This document shows positions 44,467 to 54,374 of a stretch of DNA of 64,000 nucleotides, piece after piece. Source of the stretch: Arenibacter sp. 6A1. GTDB lineage: Bacteria > Bacteroidota > Bacteroidia > Flavobacteriales > Flavobacteriaceae. Every line of letters begins with the position of its first letter. Position 1 is the stretch's first letter. The position numbers and the translations under genes are program-made. Location of the stretch: contig NZ_JAAXCQ010000005.1 of the NCBI RefSeq assembly GCF_012272855.1, forward strand, positions 124,001-188,000, given 5' to 3'. Below the pieces are notes generated by a model that saw only the letters and a list, made by a program, of their open reading frames with translations, made no database searches and had not been told where the DNA came from.

Positions 44467-47400
44467 ATGACAATATTTAAAGTAAAAAGTTTAGCAATCC
44501 TATGTACCATTGCATTCATAAGTTCTTGTTCCCCTAAAAAAGAAGTAGAAAAGGCTCCGGAAAAAACATTGTTCTCCCTACTGCCCTCCGAAAAAACGGG
44601 AATAGACTTTATAAATGAGGTGGTTAACCAAAAAGATTTCAACATTTTTAAATACCGGAATTTTTATAACGGTGGTGGTGTAGCCATTGGCGACATTAAC
44701 AACGATGGTCTTCCGGACATTTATCTCACTGCCAATATGGGCCCTAACAAATTATATTTAAACAAGGGCAATTTAGAATTTGAAGATATCTCCGAAACGG
44801 CAGGAGTTACCGGTAACAAACCTTGGTCTACCGGGGTGGTAATGGTCGATATTAACGGGGACGGCCTTTTAGACCTATATGTGAGCAATGCCGGGAACAT
44901 GGAGGGCAATAACCACGATAATGACCTGTATATTAACAATGGAGACCTTACTTTTACGGAAAGCGCCGCAGACTACAACTTGGCCAAAACCGGATTTTCT
45001 ACCCATGCCTCCTTTTTTGATTATGACAAAGACGGTGACTTGGATGTATACATCTTAAACAACAGCAATATTCCCGTAAGCAGTTTGGGCTATGCCGAAC
45101 AACGAGACATTAGGGCTCAGGACTGGGAAGGAGTGCCCAAAATTTTTAGGGGTGTTGGAGACATGCTATTAAGAAACGACAATGGCAAGTTTGTAGATGT
45201 CAGTGAAGAAGCCGGAATTTATGGCAGTCTTATTGGTTTCGGCCTTGGTGTAATGGTGAGTGATATTAACGGGGATCTTTACCCGGACATTTATGTATCC
45301 AATGATTTTTATGAACGAGACTACCTATATATCAACCAGCAAGACGGCACCTTTAAAGAAGAGATAAAGGATTGGACCTCTCACCTGTGTCTATCGGCTA
45401 TGGGGGTAGATATGGCCGATATTAATAACGACGGAAAAAACGATATATTTATTACGGACATGTTGCCCGAGGGAGACCAGCGTGTAAAATCTGTCATGGA
45501 GTTTGAAGGCTATAATATTTTTAAATTAAAACAGAGCAAGGATTTTTTCCAGCAGTACATTCAAAACACCTTACAGTTAAACAATGGCAACAACAGCTTT
45601 TCCGAAGTGGCCTATTTTAGTGGTGTTGCCAAGACCGACTGGAGTTGGGCCGGACTTTTATTTGATATGGACAATGATGGTTTACGCGATATTTATGTGA
45701 CCAACGGTATTAACCATGACCTTACAGATCTAGATTTTGTAGACTTTTTTGCCAACGAAATCATCCAAAAAATGGCGCTGACCGGGAGAAAGCAATCCAT
45801 TGATTCTATTATCGATAAAATGCCTTCTGAGCCACAACCCAATTACGCTTTTAAAAATAACGGGGACATTACTTTTAGCAATGAAACTAAAAATTGGGGC
45901 CTCGAGATTCCAAGTTTCTCCAATGGCGCCGCCTATGCAGATTTGGATAATGACGGAGACCTAGATCTTGTGGTAAACAATGTGAATATGCAGGCCTTTA
46001 TTTTTGAAAATAACAGTGAAAAATTTAGCAAAAATAATTTTATCAAGGTACAATTAAAAGGCACTGCCCCTAACACTTTTGCCATAGGAGCAACGGTAAA
46101 ACTTTATCTTAACCAAGAGGTTATCGTTCAGGAACTAATTCCCTCTCGAGGGTTTCAATCGTCTATGGATTATGTTATGACCATCGGTTTGGGCCAGCGC
46201 CAAATGATAGATTCCCTACGGGTAATTTGGCCCGATGACCAAACCCAAAAATTAGATTCCGTACAAGTGAACCAATTACTGGTTTTAAATCAATCGGAAG
46301 CCCAAGGCCTATATAAACCCATTAAAAATACTCCTAAAGAAACCTTACTAACCGAGTTAAATAACACTAGCCTTCTAGCACATAAGGAAAACACCTATAA
46401 CGATTTTGACTACGAGGGGCTCATTTCTAAAATGCTTTCCCAAGAAGGTCCGGCCTTGGCGGTCGCCGATATCAATGGCGATGGCCATGAAGATGTTTTT
46501 ATTGGAGGCGGTGCTACTGCCAGTGCGGTTATTTACAGGCATAACGGCAACGGAAAGTTAACGCCCACCAAACAAATTGCCTTGGAAAAAGATGCCGTAT
46601 TTGAAGATACCGCGGCTGCCTTTTTAGATGTTGACGGGGATGGGGACATGGATTTATTGGTAGGCAGTAGTGGCAACCAGACCGGAGCCGAAAAATCGTA
46701 CGGAACCCGACTGTACCTCAATAACGGGCAGGGAATATTTACGCCTTCTCCCAACACATTGCCAAGTGTTTATACTAACATATCGGTCATTGCCCCTTAT
46801 GATTTTGACGGAGATGGCGATATGGATGTATTTATAGGCTCTAGAAGTGTGGTAGGCAACTATGGTATAGATCCCGAACATTTATTTTTAGAAAACAAAG
46901 GTGATGGAACTTTTGTAGACGCTACGGAACGATTGGCCTTTGATACCAAAAAAGCAGGCATGGTTACCGATGCTATTTGGACAGATATAGATGGTGACCA
47001 AAAGAAAGACCTAGTGACTGTTTCTGAATGGGGAACGGCAACGGTGTACAAAAATACAGGAAGACGTCTGGTCCTAATGCCCACTAGTTTGGATAGTATG
47101 CCAGGATGGTGGAATGCCATTGAAGCTGCTGACTTGGATAATGACGGGGATATGGATCTTATTTTAGGTAATCAGGGAAGCAATGTTCCCTATGCCGCTA
47201 CAGAAGAAAATCCCATAAAATTGTGGATCAACGATTTTGACGATAACGGTACTATTGAACAAATTATGTCCCAAAATTTCGATGGCAAGGATTATCCCAT
47301 CCATCAGAAGAAAGAACTGACCAACCAGATAGTGTCCTTAAAAAAGCAAAACTTAAAAGCTTCGGAATACGCCAAGAGAACTGTAGAAGAATTGTTTTCT

Positions 47401-47814
47401 CCGGAGAAAATACAGCAGACCATTGTAAAGAAGGCAAGCATCCAAGAATCGGTCATTGCCATCAATGAGGGGCAAGGGAAATTTGTTTTTAAAAAACTTC
47501 CCAACCGGGTTCAGTTTTCATGTGTATGTGGAATTTACTGTACAGATATTAATAACGATGGACATTTGGATATCATCATGGGAGGCAACAATTTTGCTTT
47601 TAAACCTCAGTATTCCCGTTTAGACGCTAACCATGGCAACGTCCTTTTGGGCGATGGCAAACTAAATTTTGAATGGCAAAATTATGATGAAAGCGGCTTT
47701 TTTATCAAGGACGAGATTAAACACCTGCAATTGTTTAAGGACGAAAAGGGCAAGCGGTTTATCATTACGGCTATCAACAATAATCAACCTAAGATTTTTT
47801 CATTAAATGATTAA
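44467..47814 (+). CDS. Large VCBS/FG-GAP repeat lipoprotein with ASPIC/UnbV domain (first of pair)
   Basis: A 1115-residue lipoprotein (signal ending SSC, Cys at 21). It is made of FG-GAP/VCBS-type beta-propeller repeats, seen as many calcium-loop sequences such as DINNDGLPD, DINGDGLLD and DYDKDGDLD. An ASPIC/UnbV domain lies near residues 525-605, followed by a second set of repeats to about 925 and a C-terminal region with two nearby cysteines (CVCGIYC). It is probably anchored to the outer membrane and calcium-dependent. Such proteins often accompany SusC/SusD systems, but the ligand is unknown. It overlaps its paralogue by 8 bases. Confidence 0.85.
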   Translation: MTIFKVKSLAILCTIAFISSCSPKKEVEKAPEKTLFSLLPSEKTGIDFINEVVNQKDFNIFKYRNFYNGGGVAIGDINNDGLPDIYLTANMGPNKLYLNKGNLEFEDISETAGVTGNKPWSTGVVMVDINGDGLLDLYVSNAGNMEGNNHDNDLYINNGDLTFTESAADYNLAKTGFSTHASFFDYDKDGDLDVYILNNSNIPVSSLGYAEQRDIRAQDWEGVPKIFRGVGDMLLRNDNGKFVDVSEEAGIYGSLIGFGLGVMVSDINGDLYPDIYVSNDFYERDYLYINQQDGTFKEEIKDWTSHLCLSAMGVDMADINNDGKNDIFITDMLPEGDQRVKSVMEFEGYNIFKLKQSKDFFQQYIQNTLQLNNGNNSFSEVAYFSGVAKTDWSWAGLLFDMDNDGLRDIYVTNGINHDLTDLDFVDFFANEIIQKMALTGRKQSIDSIIDKMPSEPQPNYAFKNNGDITFSNETKNWGLEIPSFSNGAAYADLDNDGDLDLVVNNVNMQAFIFENNSEKFSKNNFIKVQLKGTAPNTFAIGATVKLYLNQEVIVQELIPSRGFQSSMDYVMTIGLGQRQMIDSLRVIWPDDQTQKLDSVQVNQLLVLNQSEAQGLYKPIKNTPKETLLTELNNTSLLAHKENTYNDFDYEGLISKMLSQEGPALAVADINGDGHEDVFIGGGATASAVIYRHNGNGKLTPTKQIALEKDAVFEDTAAAFLDVDGDGDMDLLVGSSGNQTGAEKSYGTRLYLNNGQGIFTPSPNTLPSVYTNISVIAPYDFDGDGDMDVFIGSRSVVGNYGIDPEHLFLENKGDGTFVDATERLAFDTKKAGMVTDAIWTDIDGDQKKDLVTVSEWGTATVYKNTGRRLVLMPTSLDSMPGWWNAIEAADLDNDGDMDLILGNQGSNVPYAATEENPIKLWINDFDDNGTIEQIMSQNFDGKDYPIHQKKELTNQIVSLKKQNLKASEYAKRTVEELFSPEKIQQTIVKKASIQESVIAINEGQGKFVFKKLPNRVQFSCVCGIYCTDINNDGHLDIIMGGNNFAFKPQYSRLDANHGNVLLGDGKLNFEWQNYDESGFFIKDEIKHLQLFKDEKGKRFIITAINNNQPKIFSLND

Positions 47815-50800
47815 ACACTTATTCTTTATACTATCTATTATGCTCCTTGGGAGCTGTGGTCAAAAGGAAGGGCGTCTTTTTAGCAATCCCAGTGCTGAAG
47901 AAACGGGTATTGCTTTTCAAAATACCCTTACCCCTACGGAAGACCTTAATATTTTAGATTACCTATATTTTTATAATGGTGGCGGGGTAGCCATAGGCGA
48001 TATTAATGGCGATGGGTTACCGGACATATTCTTTTCTGGCAATCAGGTAAAAAACAAATTATACCTTAATGAAGGAAATTTAAAATTCAAGGATATTTCT
48101 GCCAGTTCTGGCATTGAAGGCAATAGCTCTTGGAACACTGGTGCCGTGATGGGCGATGTAAACGGGGATGGCCTTTTAGATATTTATGTATGCGCCGTAG
48201 TTGGAATCAACGGCTTTTACGGGCACAATGAACTTTTTATAAATAATGGCGATAATACCTTTACCGAAAGTTCGAAAAAATACGGTCTAGATTTTGAAAA
48301 CTTCAGTAGCACCGCCGCTTTTATAGATTATGATATGGATGGGGATCTGGATCTCTATTTGCTGAACCATGCAGTACATACCCAAGCCTCTTTTGGCAAG
48401 GCCGATATTCGAAAAAACAGAAACCCACAAACCGGTGATAAGCTCTTGCGTAATGATAACGGCATTTTTACCGATGTAAGCGAAGAGGCCGGAATTTACG
48501 GTGGGGTAAATGGGTATGGCTTGGGAATTTCGGTAGCCGATTTTAATCAGGACGGTTATCCCGACATTTATATAGGCAACGATTTCCATGAAGATGACTA
48601 TTATTACCTGAACAATGGCGATGGTACCTTTACCGAGCAATTACGCACCTATTTTGGGCATACGAGCAGATTTTCTATGGGCAATGATGCCGCAGACATC
48701 AATCATGATGGTTGGCCAGACCTCCTAACCCTGGATATGCTGCCAGAAGATGAAACCGTTCTTAAATCATCGGATGGGGACGACCTTACCCAAACCCAAA
48801 ATTTAAAGGTAGATCGGTACGGATACCATTATCAGTTTTCTAGAAATATGCTCTTTATAAACCAACAGAACAAAGCTTTTACAGAAACGGCCCTTTTCAG
48901 CGGAGTGGCTGCCACGGATTGGAGCTGGAGCGCCCTTTTTGGGGACTATGATATGGATGGAAAACAAGATATTTTTATCTCTAACGGTATTCCTAAAAGA
49001 CCTAATGATCTCGATTTTATAAAGTTTGCCTCGAGCGAGCAGATCAGAAATAAAATGAACAATACCAAGCTGGTAGACCAGCAAGCGTTTGATTTAATGC
49101 CATCGGGGAAAGTGCATAATTATATTTTTAAAGGCGAAGAAGGTCTAAAGTTTAAAAACGAATCTGGGCACTGGACCATGAAAGACTCCCTTATTTCTGG
49201 AGCAACTGCCTATGCCGATTTGGACAATGATGGCGATCTGGACCTTGTGATCAATAACATTAATAGTGCGGCTAGCTTGTATATCAACAAAACCAATGAC
49301 AAGGCTAATTACCTAAAGCTACATTTTAAGTATACCGATAAAAATAAATACGGTATTGGCACTAAGGTATTCTCTTACCACAAGGGAAAGCTTCAGTACA
49401 AGGAACTATATACAGTGAGAGGGTTTCAGGCGTCGTCAGAACCGATGATTCACTTTGGTTATGGGCAAGAAAAATTCGTAGATTCCATAAAGATCGTATG
49501 GCCCAATAAGACCTATCAGGTATTAAAAAATGTAGCTACCAACCAAAATCTTACGCTTTCACCCAAGGATACCAAAGCTTTTAACTATGGTTCCTTGAAA
49601 AAAAACACTGGGCAAATTTTTAAAAGAACCTCGGATAATCTGGGCATTAATTTTACCCATGAAGAGGACCATTATTTAGATGTGAACCGTCAAAAATTAA
49701 TTCCGTACCAGATTTCCGATCGGGGTCCGGCTGTGGCTATTGGGGATCTCAACAACGATGGTAAAAAAGATATTTTCTTTGGAGGTTCTAAATACATTCC
49801 CTCCAGAATATTTTTGCAAAAAGACGACGCCTATGTAGAAACCACCATTTCATCCATTGCAAAAGACTCAATTAAAGAAGATATTAGTGCCATTATTGCA
49901 GATTTTGACAAGGACGGCTTAAACGATCTTTTTATCGGTACGGGTGGAGGCGATTTTTATGACCAAATGAAACCCTTAACGGATTCTTATTACCGCCAAG
50001 GGAAGGATACATTTACAAAGATGTCGCTGCCCTCCTATTTTGAAAATGCCGGTATTGTTCGGGAATACGATTTTGACAACGATGGCGACCTGGATATTTT
50101 TGTGGGCAACCACGCCGTCACCAATGATTTTGGGAAGATTCCAAAATCTTATTTATTGCGAAATGATGGGGGTACTTTTTCTATGGTACAAAATACTGAA
50201 TTGCAAGATGTCGGGATGCTTACGGATGCTATTTGGAGCGATTTTGATGGAGACGGCATCAAAGACCTTATTCTGATAGGGGAATGGATGTCTCCTAAAT
50301 TTTTTAAGAACAATAATGGGGAATTATCAGAACATTTCCCCTTGGACCAAGCTTATTCCGGACTTTGGCAACGTATACTACCTTTTGATATAGACCGGGA
50401 CGGCTCTATGGATTACCTGTTGGGCAATTGGGGAACCAATACCAAATTAAGTGCCTCTAGGAAATATCCCTTAAAAATGTACTATTCAGATTTTGATAAC
50501 AACGGCAGTACCGAAACTATTTTGGCCATAGCAAAAAATGGCAGCTATTATACCTTGGACGGTTTGGACGAGCTTTCCTCTCAATTGGTAAGTCTCCGAA
50601 AAAAATTCACCAACTATAAGGAATTTGCAGGAAAACCAATTTCCGAAATCTTAGGAGAAGCAGCTATTCAAAAAGCCACTTTAATGGAAGTAAATACCCT
50701 CGCATCTGGCTATTTAAAAAATAAAGGTGGTAAATTTACCTTTGTTCCCTTTTCTAGCCCCTTACAATTAGCGCCTATACAGGCATTTTTGGAGTTTGAT

Positions 50801-51064
50801 TTTGATGGGGACGGAAATACAGAAGTGTTGGCCGCTGGTAATTATTTTGGGGTAAAACCTTACCATGGTCGCTTCGACTCCTTTCCAGGAGCCTTGATTA
50901 CATCAGAAAAGGACGTAATTTTAGGCACTAAGATAGGATTAGACCTAGAACACAAAAGCGCAAGGCATCTCCATATTATTTATATGGGTAAAAAACCCTT
51001 TCTGCTTGTAACATTTAATAATGATAGTTCCCAAGTATACGCCTTGGAAAATAATAACAACTAA
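47807..51064 (+). CDS. Large VCBS/FG-GAP repeat lipoprotein with ASPIC/UnbV domain (second of pair)
   Basis: A 1085-residue paralogue of the preceding protein with the same order of parts. It has a lipoprotein signal (LLGSC, Cys at 17), calcium-loop repeats (DINGDGLPD, DVNGDGLLD, DYDMDGDLD), an ASPIC/UnbV domain near 500-585, more repeats and a C-terminal globular region. The pair arose by tandem duplication long enough ago to diverge widely. The frame overlaps the first gene by 8 bases and its stop is 1 base before the haloperoxidase-like gene, so all three are one unit. The two may form a complex; that is inference. Confidence 0.85.
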   Translation: MIKHLFFILSIMLLGSCGQKEGRLFSNPSAEETGIAFQNTLTPTEDLNILDYLYFYNGGGVAIGDINGDGLPDIFFSGNQVKNKLYLNEGNLKFKDISASSGIEGNSSWNTGAVMGDVNGDGLLDIYVCAVVGINGFYGHNELFINNGDNTFTESSKKYGLDFENFSSTAAFIDYDMDGDLDLYLLNHAVHTQASFGKADIRKNRNPQTGDKLLRNDNGIFTDVSEEAGIYGGVNGYGLGISVADFNQDGYPDIYIGNDFHEDDYYYLNNGDGTFTEQLRTYFGHTSRFSMGNDAADINHDGWPDLLTLDMLPEDETVLKSSDGDDLTQTQNLKVDRYGYHYQFSRNMLFINQQNKAFTETALFSGVAATDWSWSALFGDYDMDGKQDIFISNGIPKRPNDLDFIKFASSEQIRNKMNNTKLVDQQAFDLMPSGKVHNYIFKGEEGLKFKNESGHWTMKDSLISGATAYADLDNDGDLDLVINNINSAASLYINKTNDKANYLKLHFKYTDKNKYGIGTKVFSYHKGKLQYKELYTVRGFQASSEPMIHFGYGQEKFVDSIKIVWPNKTYQVLKNVATNQNLTLSPKDTKAFNYGSLKKNTGQIFKRTSDNLGINFTHEEDHYLDVNRQKLIPYQISDRGPAVAIGDLNNDGKKDIFFGGSKYIPSRIFLQKDDAYVETTISSIAKDSIKEDISAIIADFDKDGLNDLFIGTGGGDFYDQMKPLTDSYYRQGKDTFTKMSLPSYFENAGIVREYDFDNDGDLDIFVGNHAVTNDFGKIPKSYLLRNDGGTFSMVQNTELQDVGMLTDAIWSDFDGDGIKDLILIGEWMSPKFFKNNNGELSEHFPLDQAYSGLWQRILPFDIDRDGSMDYLLGNWGTNTKLSASRKYPLKMYYSDFDNNGSTETILAIAKNGSYYTLDGLDELSSQLVSLRKKFTNYKEFAGKPISEILGEAAIQKATLMEVNTLASGYLKNKGGKFTFVPFSSPLQLAPIQAFLEFDFDGDGNTEVLAAGNYFGVKPYHGRFDSFPGALITSEKDVILGTKIGLDLEHKSARHLHIIYMGKKPFLLVTFNNDSSQVYALENNNN

Positions 51065-51065
51065 A

Positions 51066-52409
51066 ATGAAAAAACTTATTCCCCTATTTCTAGTCATTGC
51101 CCTTATAGTTTCTTGTAATAAAAATGAAGACCCGATAGTGATTTCTGCTGACGAACTGCACAAGGCCATCGATAAGGTAACCGAAGTAATGATTCACGAT
51201 ATATTTTCGCCTCCTGTGGCCAGTAGAATATATGCATACCCCAATATAGCGGCTTATGAGATTATAGCCCTTCACCAAACAGGCTACAAGTCCTTAGTGG
51301 GGCAGGTAACAGATTTAACGCCTATCCCAAAACCGGACAAACCCGTCAATTACCAATTGGCAGCCTTGATTGCCCACCTCGACCTAAGCAAACACCTGAT
51401 TTTCTCGGAAGACAAAATTGAAGTGTATAGAGACAGTTTATATGGTCATTGGGAGCAAAAAAATAAAAGTGACTTTCTCAATTCTAAAGAATACGGCTTA
51501 CGAGTTTCCAACCATATTGCAGCCTGGTTAGACAAGGACAATTACAAACAAACCCGTACCATGCCCAAGTTTACGATAAACACGGACGATGCTTCTCGTT
51601 GGCAACCTACCCCTCCCTCATATATGGATGGTATAGAACCACATTGGAGCAAAATTCGTCCCTTTGTGATCGATTCTGCCAATCAATTTGTGCCTGCCCC
51701 ACCTCCGGCATTTTCTATGGAAGAAGGATCTGATTTCTATAATGAGGTGATGGAAGTATATCATATTAACAAAGAAATTACCGCCAAAGGAGATACCTCT
51801 GAAGAAGTTGCTATTGCGCAATTTTGGGACTGTAACCCTTATGTTTCCGTAACCCGTGGACATTTGATGTTTGCTACCAAAAAGATTACCCCAGGCGCCC
51901 ATTGGTTGGGAATTACAAAAATAGCCTGTCAAAAAACAGCTTCCGATTTTGATAAAACTGTTATGGCTTATACTAAAACGTCCATGGCTATTGCCGATGG
52001 CTTCATCAGTTGTTGGGACGAAAAATATAGAAGTAATCTAATTCGCCCAGAAACGGTGATCAACCAATATATCGATGATAGCTGGCAACCTCTATTACAA
52101 ACGCCCCCTTTTCCGGAATACACCAGTGGTCATTCCGTTGTTTCGGGTGCCGCAGCAACCGCTTTGACCAGTATTTTTGGAGACGAATTTGATTTTGATG
52201 ATGACACTGAAGTACCCTTTGGACTCCCTATTCGCAGTTTCACCTCCTTTTATCAAGCCGCTAATGAGGCGGCCATGAGTAGAATGTACGGGGGTATCCA
52301 CTATAGAGCTGCCGTAGAAGTTGGGATAAAACAAGGTAAAGACCTTGGAAACTTTATTGTAAACACCTTGGAAATGAAAAAAAACGAATCTTTGGCGACC
52401 GCCGAATAA
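51066..52409 (+). CDS. Vanadium-haloperoxidase/PAP2-type lipoprotein
   Basis: A 447-residue lipoprotein (VSC, Cys at 17) of the vanadium-dependent haloperoxidase/PAP2 superfamily. The vanadate- or phosphate-binding set is present: K320-(6)-R327-P328, S354-G355-H356 in EYTSGHS, and S405-R406-(5)-H412. The acidic residue expected four after the histidine is Ala416. Start at 51066 chosen because it gives a clean lipoprotein signal one base after the upstream stop; an in-frame ATG at 51021 lies inside that gene. It may halogenate or dephosphorylate a substrate bound by the two VCBS proteins. Activity cannot be told from sequence. Confidence 0.82.
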   Translation: MKKLIPLFLVIALIVSCNKNEDPIVISADELHKAIDKVTEVMIHDIFSPPVASRIYAYPNIAAYEIIALHQTGYKSLVGQVTDLTPIPKPDKPVNYQLAALIAHLDLSKHLIFSEDKIEVYRDSLYGHWEQKNKSDFLNSKEYGLRVSNHIAAWLDKDNYKQTRTMPKFTINTDDASRWQPTPPSYMDGIEPHWSKIRPFVIDSANQFVPAPPPAFSMEEGSDFYNEVMEVYHINKEITAKGDTSEEVAIAQFWDCNPYVSVTRGHLMFATKKITPGAHWLGITKIACQKTASDFDKTVMAYTKTSMAIADGFISCWDEKYRSNLIRPETVINQYIDDSWQPLLQTPPFPEYTSGHSVVSGAAATALTSIFGDEFDFDDDTEVPFGLPIRSFTSFYQAANEAAMSRMYGGIHYRAAVEVGIKQGKDLGNFIVNTLEMKKNESLATAE

Positions 52410-52495
52410 GTCCCTAGACTTTGTAAAAACAAACCTTTGAACGCTTTAATACCTTTATTTATAATAGGTACGATACTATCATAAAAATTACTCTA

Positions 52496-53392
52496 GTGAA
52501 AAATAAATTAAAATTATTTATTGGCCTCTCCCTCATTGGTTATTTCGTTTGGTACTTATTTCTTAAGCCATATGACTACAAAGTAGTTTTTAAAGCCCAA
52601 ACCTATCCTGGTACCATCAACCAAAGTATTAAGCTTTGGAGCAACACCAATAACCATTCACAGTTCGTAGAACAAGAAAACTTTTTGGAACTAAACCAAC
52701 AACTCCAATTTAACGATTCCCTTCACGAGTACCGGTGGAAAATCATTCCTTTAACGGATTCTAGCAGTCAGGTTACTGTATTGATCAAAGATTTAAACAA
52801 CAGTCTATCTAATAGATTGAGTATTCCTTTTAGCAACACTAACTTTGAAAAAAGAACCAAAAGCACTTTGGTAGACTTTAATAAAAAGCTACACGATCAT
52901 ATTGAAAATTTCAAGGTAAGTATTGTAGGCATCACAGAAGACACTCCATCGACCTATACGGCCTATGTTCCCTTAGAAGGACCACAGTTTGGGAAGGCCT
53001 CGGCCATGATGAAAAACTATCCTTTTTTAAGTTCGGTACTTGTAAATCATCAAGTGAAGTTAAACGGTCAGCCGTTTATAGAGGTTTCCCATTGGGACAG
53101 AACTAAAGACAGCATTACCTATAACTTTTGTTTTCCCATTATAAAAAATGACAGCCTGCCCCAGAACGAATCTTTACATTACAAACAATTTGAGGGAGGC
53201 AAGGCTATAAAGGCCATATATAACGGTAATTATATCACTTCGGACAGAGCGTGGTATGCCTTACTTGACTATGCTAAAAAAAATAATATTGCGGTTGATG
53301 AAAACCCCATTGAGGTTTTTTACAGCAACCCCAATTATGGAGGGAACGAATTGAATTGGATGGCAGAAATTTATATGCCCTTAAAAAAATAA
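52496..53392 (+). CDS. Membrane-anchored protein with SRPBCC-like and GyrI-like parts
   Basis: A 298-residue protein starting with GTG (52496). It has one N-terminal membrane helix (about 5-23), a middle part reminiscent of SRPBCC small-molecule-binding folds (about 30-130) and a C-terminal part like GyrI/AraC effector-binding domains (TYTAYVPLEGP from about 157 to the end). That suggests binding of a hydrophobic small molecule in the periplasm. The similarity calls are from sequence feel only. It follows the haloperoxidase gene by 86 bases, and co-transcription is possible. Confidence 0.6.
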   Translation: MKNKLKLFIGLSLIGYFVWYLFLKPYDYKVVFKAQTYPGTINQSIKLWSNTNNHSQFVEQENFLELNQQLQFNDSLHEYRWKIIPLTDSSSQVTVLIKDLNNSLSNRLSIPFSNTNFEKRTKSTLVDFNKKLHDHIENFKVSIVGITEDTPSTYTAYVPLEGPQFGKASAMMKNYPFLSSVLVNHQVKLNGQPFIEVSHWDRTKDSITYNFCFPIIKNDSLPQNESLHYKQFEGGKAIKAIYNGNYITSDRAWYALLDYAKKNNIAVDENPIEVFYSNPNYGGNELNWMAEIYMPLKK

Positions 53393-53454
53393 GATACTGA
53401 AGGGTTTCGCCTATCCTTGCCTCTTATACCATTACCGAATCTTAACAGTACAAA

Positions 53455-54309
53455 ATGATGAAATTTATCAGTTTATTTTCAATGATCTTTTTAGTGAGCT
53501 GCTCCAATTATGGACAACTGAATTATATTGTAAAACTGCCAAAAAGTATCAAAGAAAATTCTGGGATGACCACTATTATCGATTCTACCATGTGGTTTGT
53601 AGAAGATAGCGGCAATGACAACATCCTTTACAAGGTAAATCATAAAGGGCAATTATTAAGAGAGTTGACCATAAAGAATGTAGCGAACCACGATTGGGAA
53701 GATTTGGCCAAAGACGACAAACAAAATGTATATATTGGCGATTTTGGCAACAATGACAATCTAAGAAAAAATTTAAGCATTTATAAAATCCCCAATCCCG
53801 AAACGGTATCGGGGAACGAGATAACGGCCGAAATAATATCTTTTTATTATCCTGAGCAGAAAGATTTTCCACCAAAAAAGGACGAACTATTTTTTGATGC
53901 CGAGTCGCTATTTTATTTTAAAGACCATCTTTATATCATTACCAAAAATCGCTCTCATCCTTTTAATGGAGAAGCTTTCCTTTACAGGGTTCCGGCCAAG
54001 AAAGGCCACTATGCGGCCGAATATTTAGATGTTTTTACCGCCAAGGCGGGAAAAAAGAAGGCCAATATAACCTCAGCAGATATCTCGCCCGATGGAAAAA
54101 CATTGGTCTTGCTCAGCAACGGCTTTTTATGGGTCTTCACAGACTTTAAGGACGACCATTTTTTTGAAGGTCGGGTCAAGGTCATCGACCTAGGTATTCG
54201 CACTCAGTTAGAATCCGTTACTTTTACCGACAACCACAACTTGTTGTTGTCTGACGAGCGGTCTAAAAAAACTGGCGGGAATTTATATTCCTTTTCCTTA
54301 CGGCAGTAA
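53455..54309 (+). CDS. Beta-propeller-like lipoprotein of unknown function
   Basis: A 284-residue lipoprotein (signal ending LVSC, Cys near 16). The mature part has repeating blade-like stretches such as NVYIGDFGNND, FDAESLFYFKDHLYIITKN and GKTLVLLSNGFLWVF, suggesting a beta-propeller akin to SdiA-regulated or NHL-type proteins. No catalytic motif is recognised. Two Met codons open the frame (53455 and 53458); either may be the start. The next gene is convergent, 65 bases away. Confidence 0.6.
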   Translation: MMKFISLFSMIFLVSCSNYGQLNYIVKLPKSIKENSGMTTIIDSTMWFVEDSGNDNILYKVNHKGQLLRELTIKNVANHDWEDLAKDDKQNVYIGDFGNNDNLRKNLSIYKIPNPETVSGNEITAEIISFYYPEQKDFPPKKDELFFDAESLFYFKDHLYIITKNRSHPFNGEAFLYRVPAKKGHYAAEYLDVFTAKAGKKKANITSADISPDGKTLVLLSNGFLWVFTDFKDDHFFEGRVKVIDLGIRTQLESVTFTDNHNLLLSDERSKKTGGNLYSFSLRQ

Positions 54310-54374
54310 TGTTTTTAACAAAACTAAGGCCCTTAATCCCAAATGCCAGTTTTTAGACTAGTGCTTTTTCTTAC

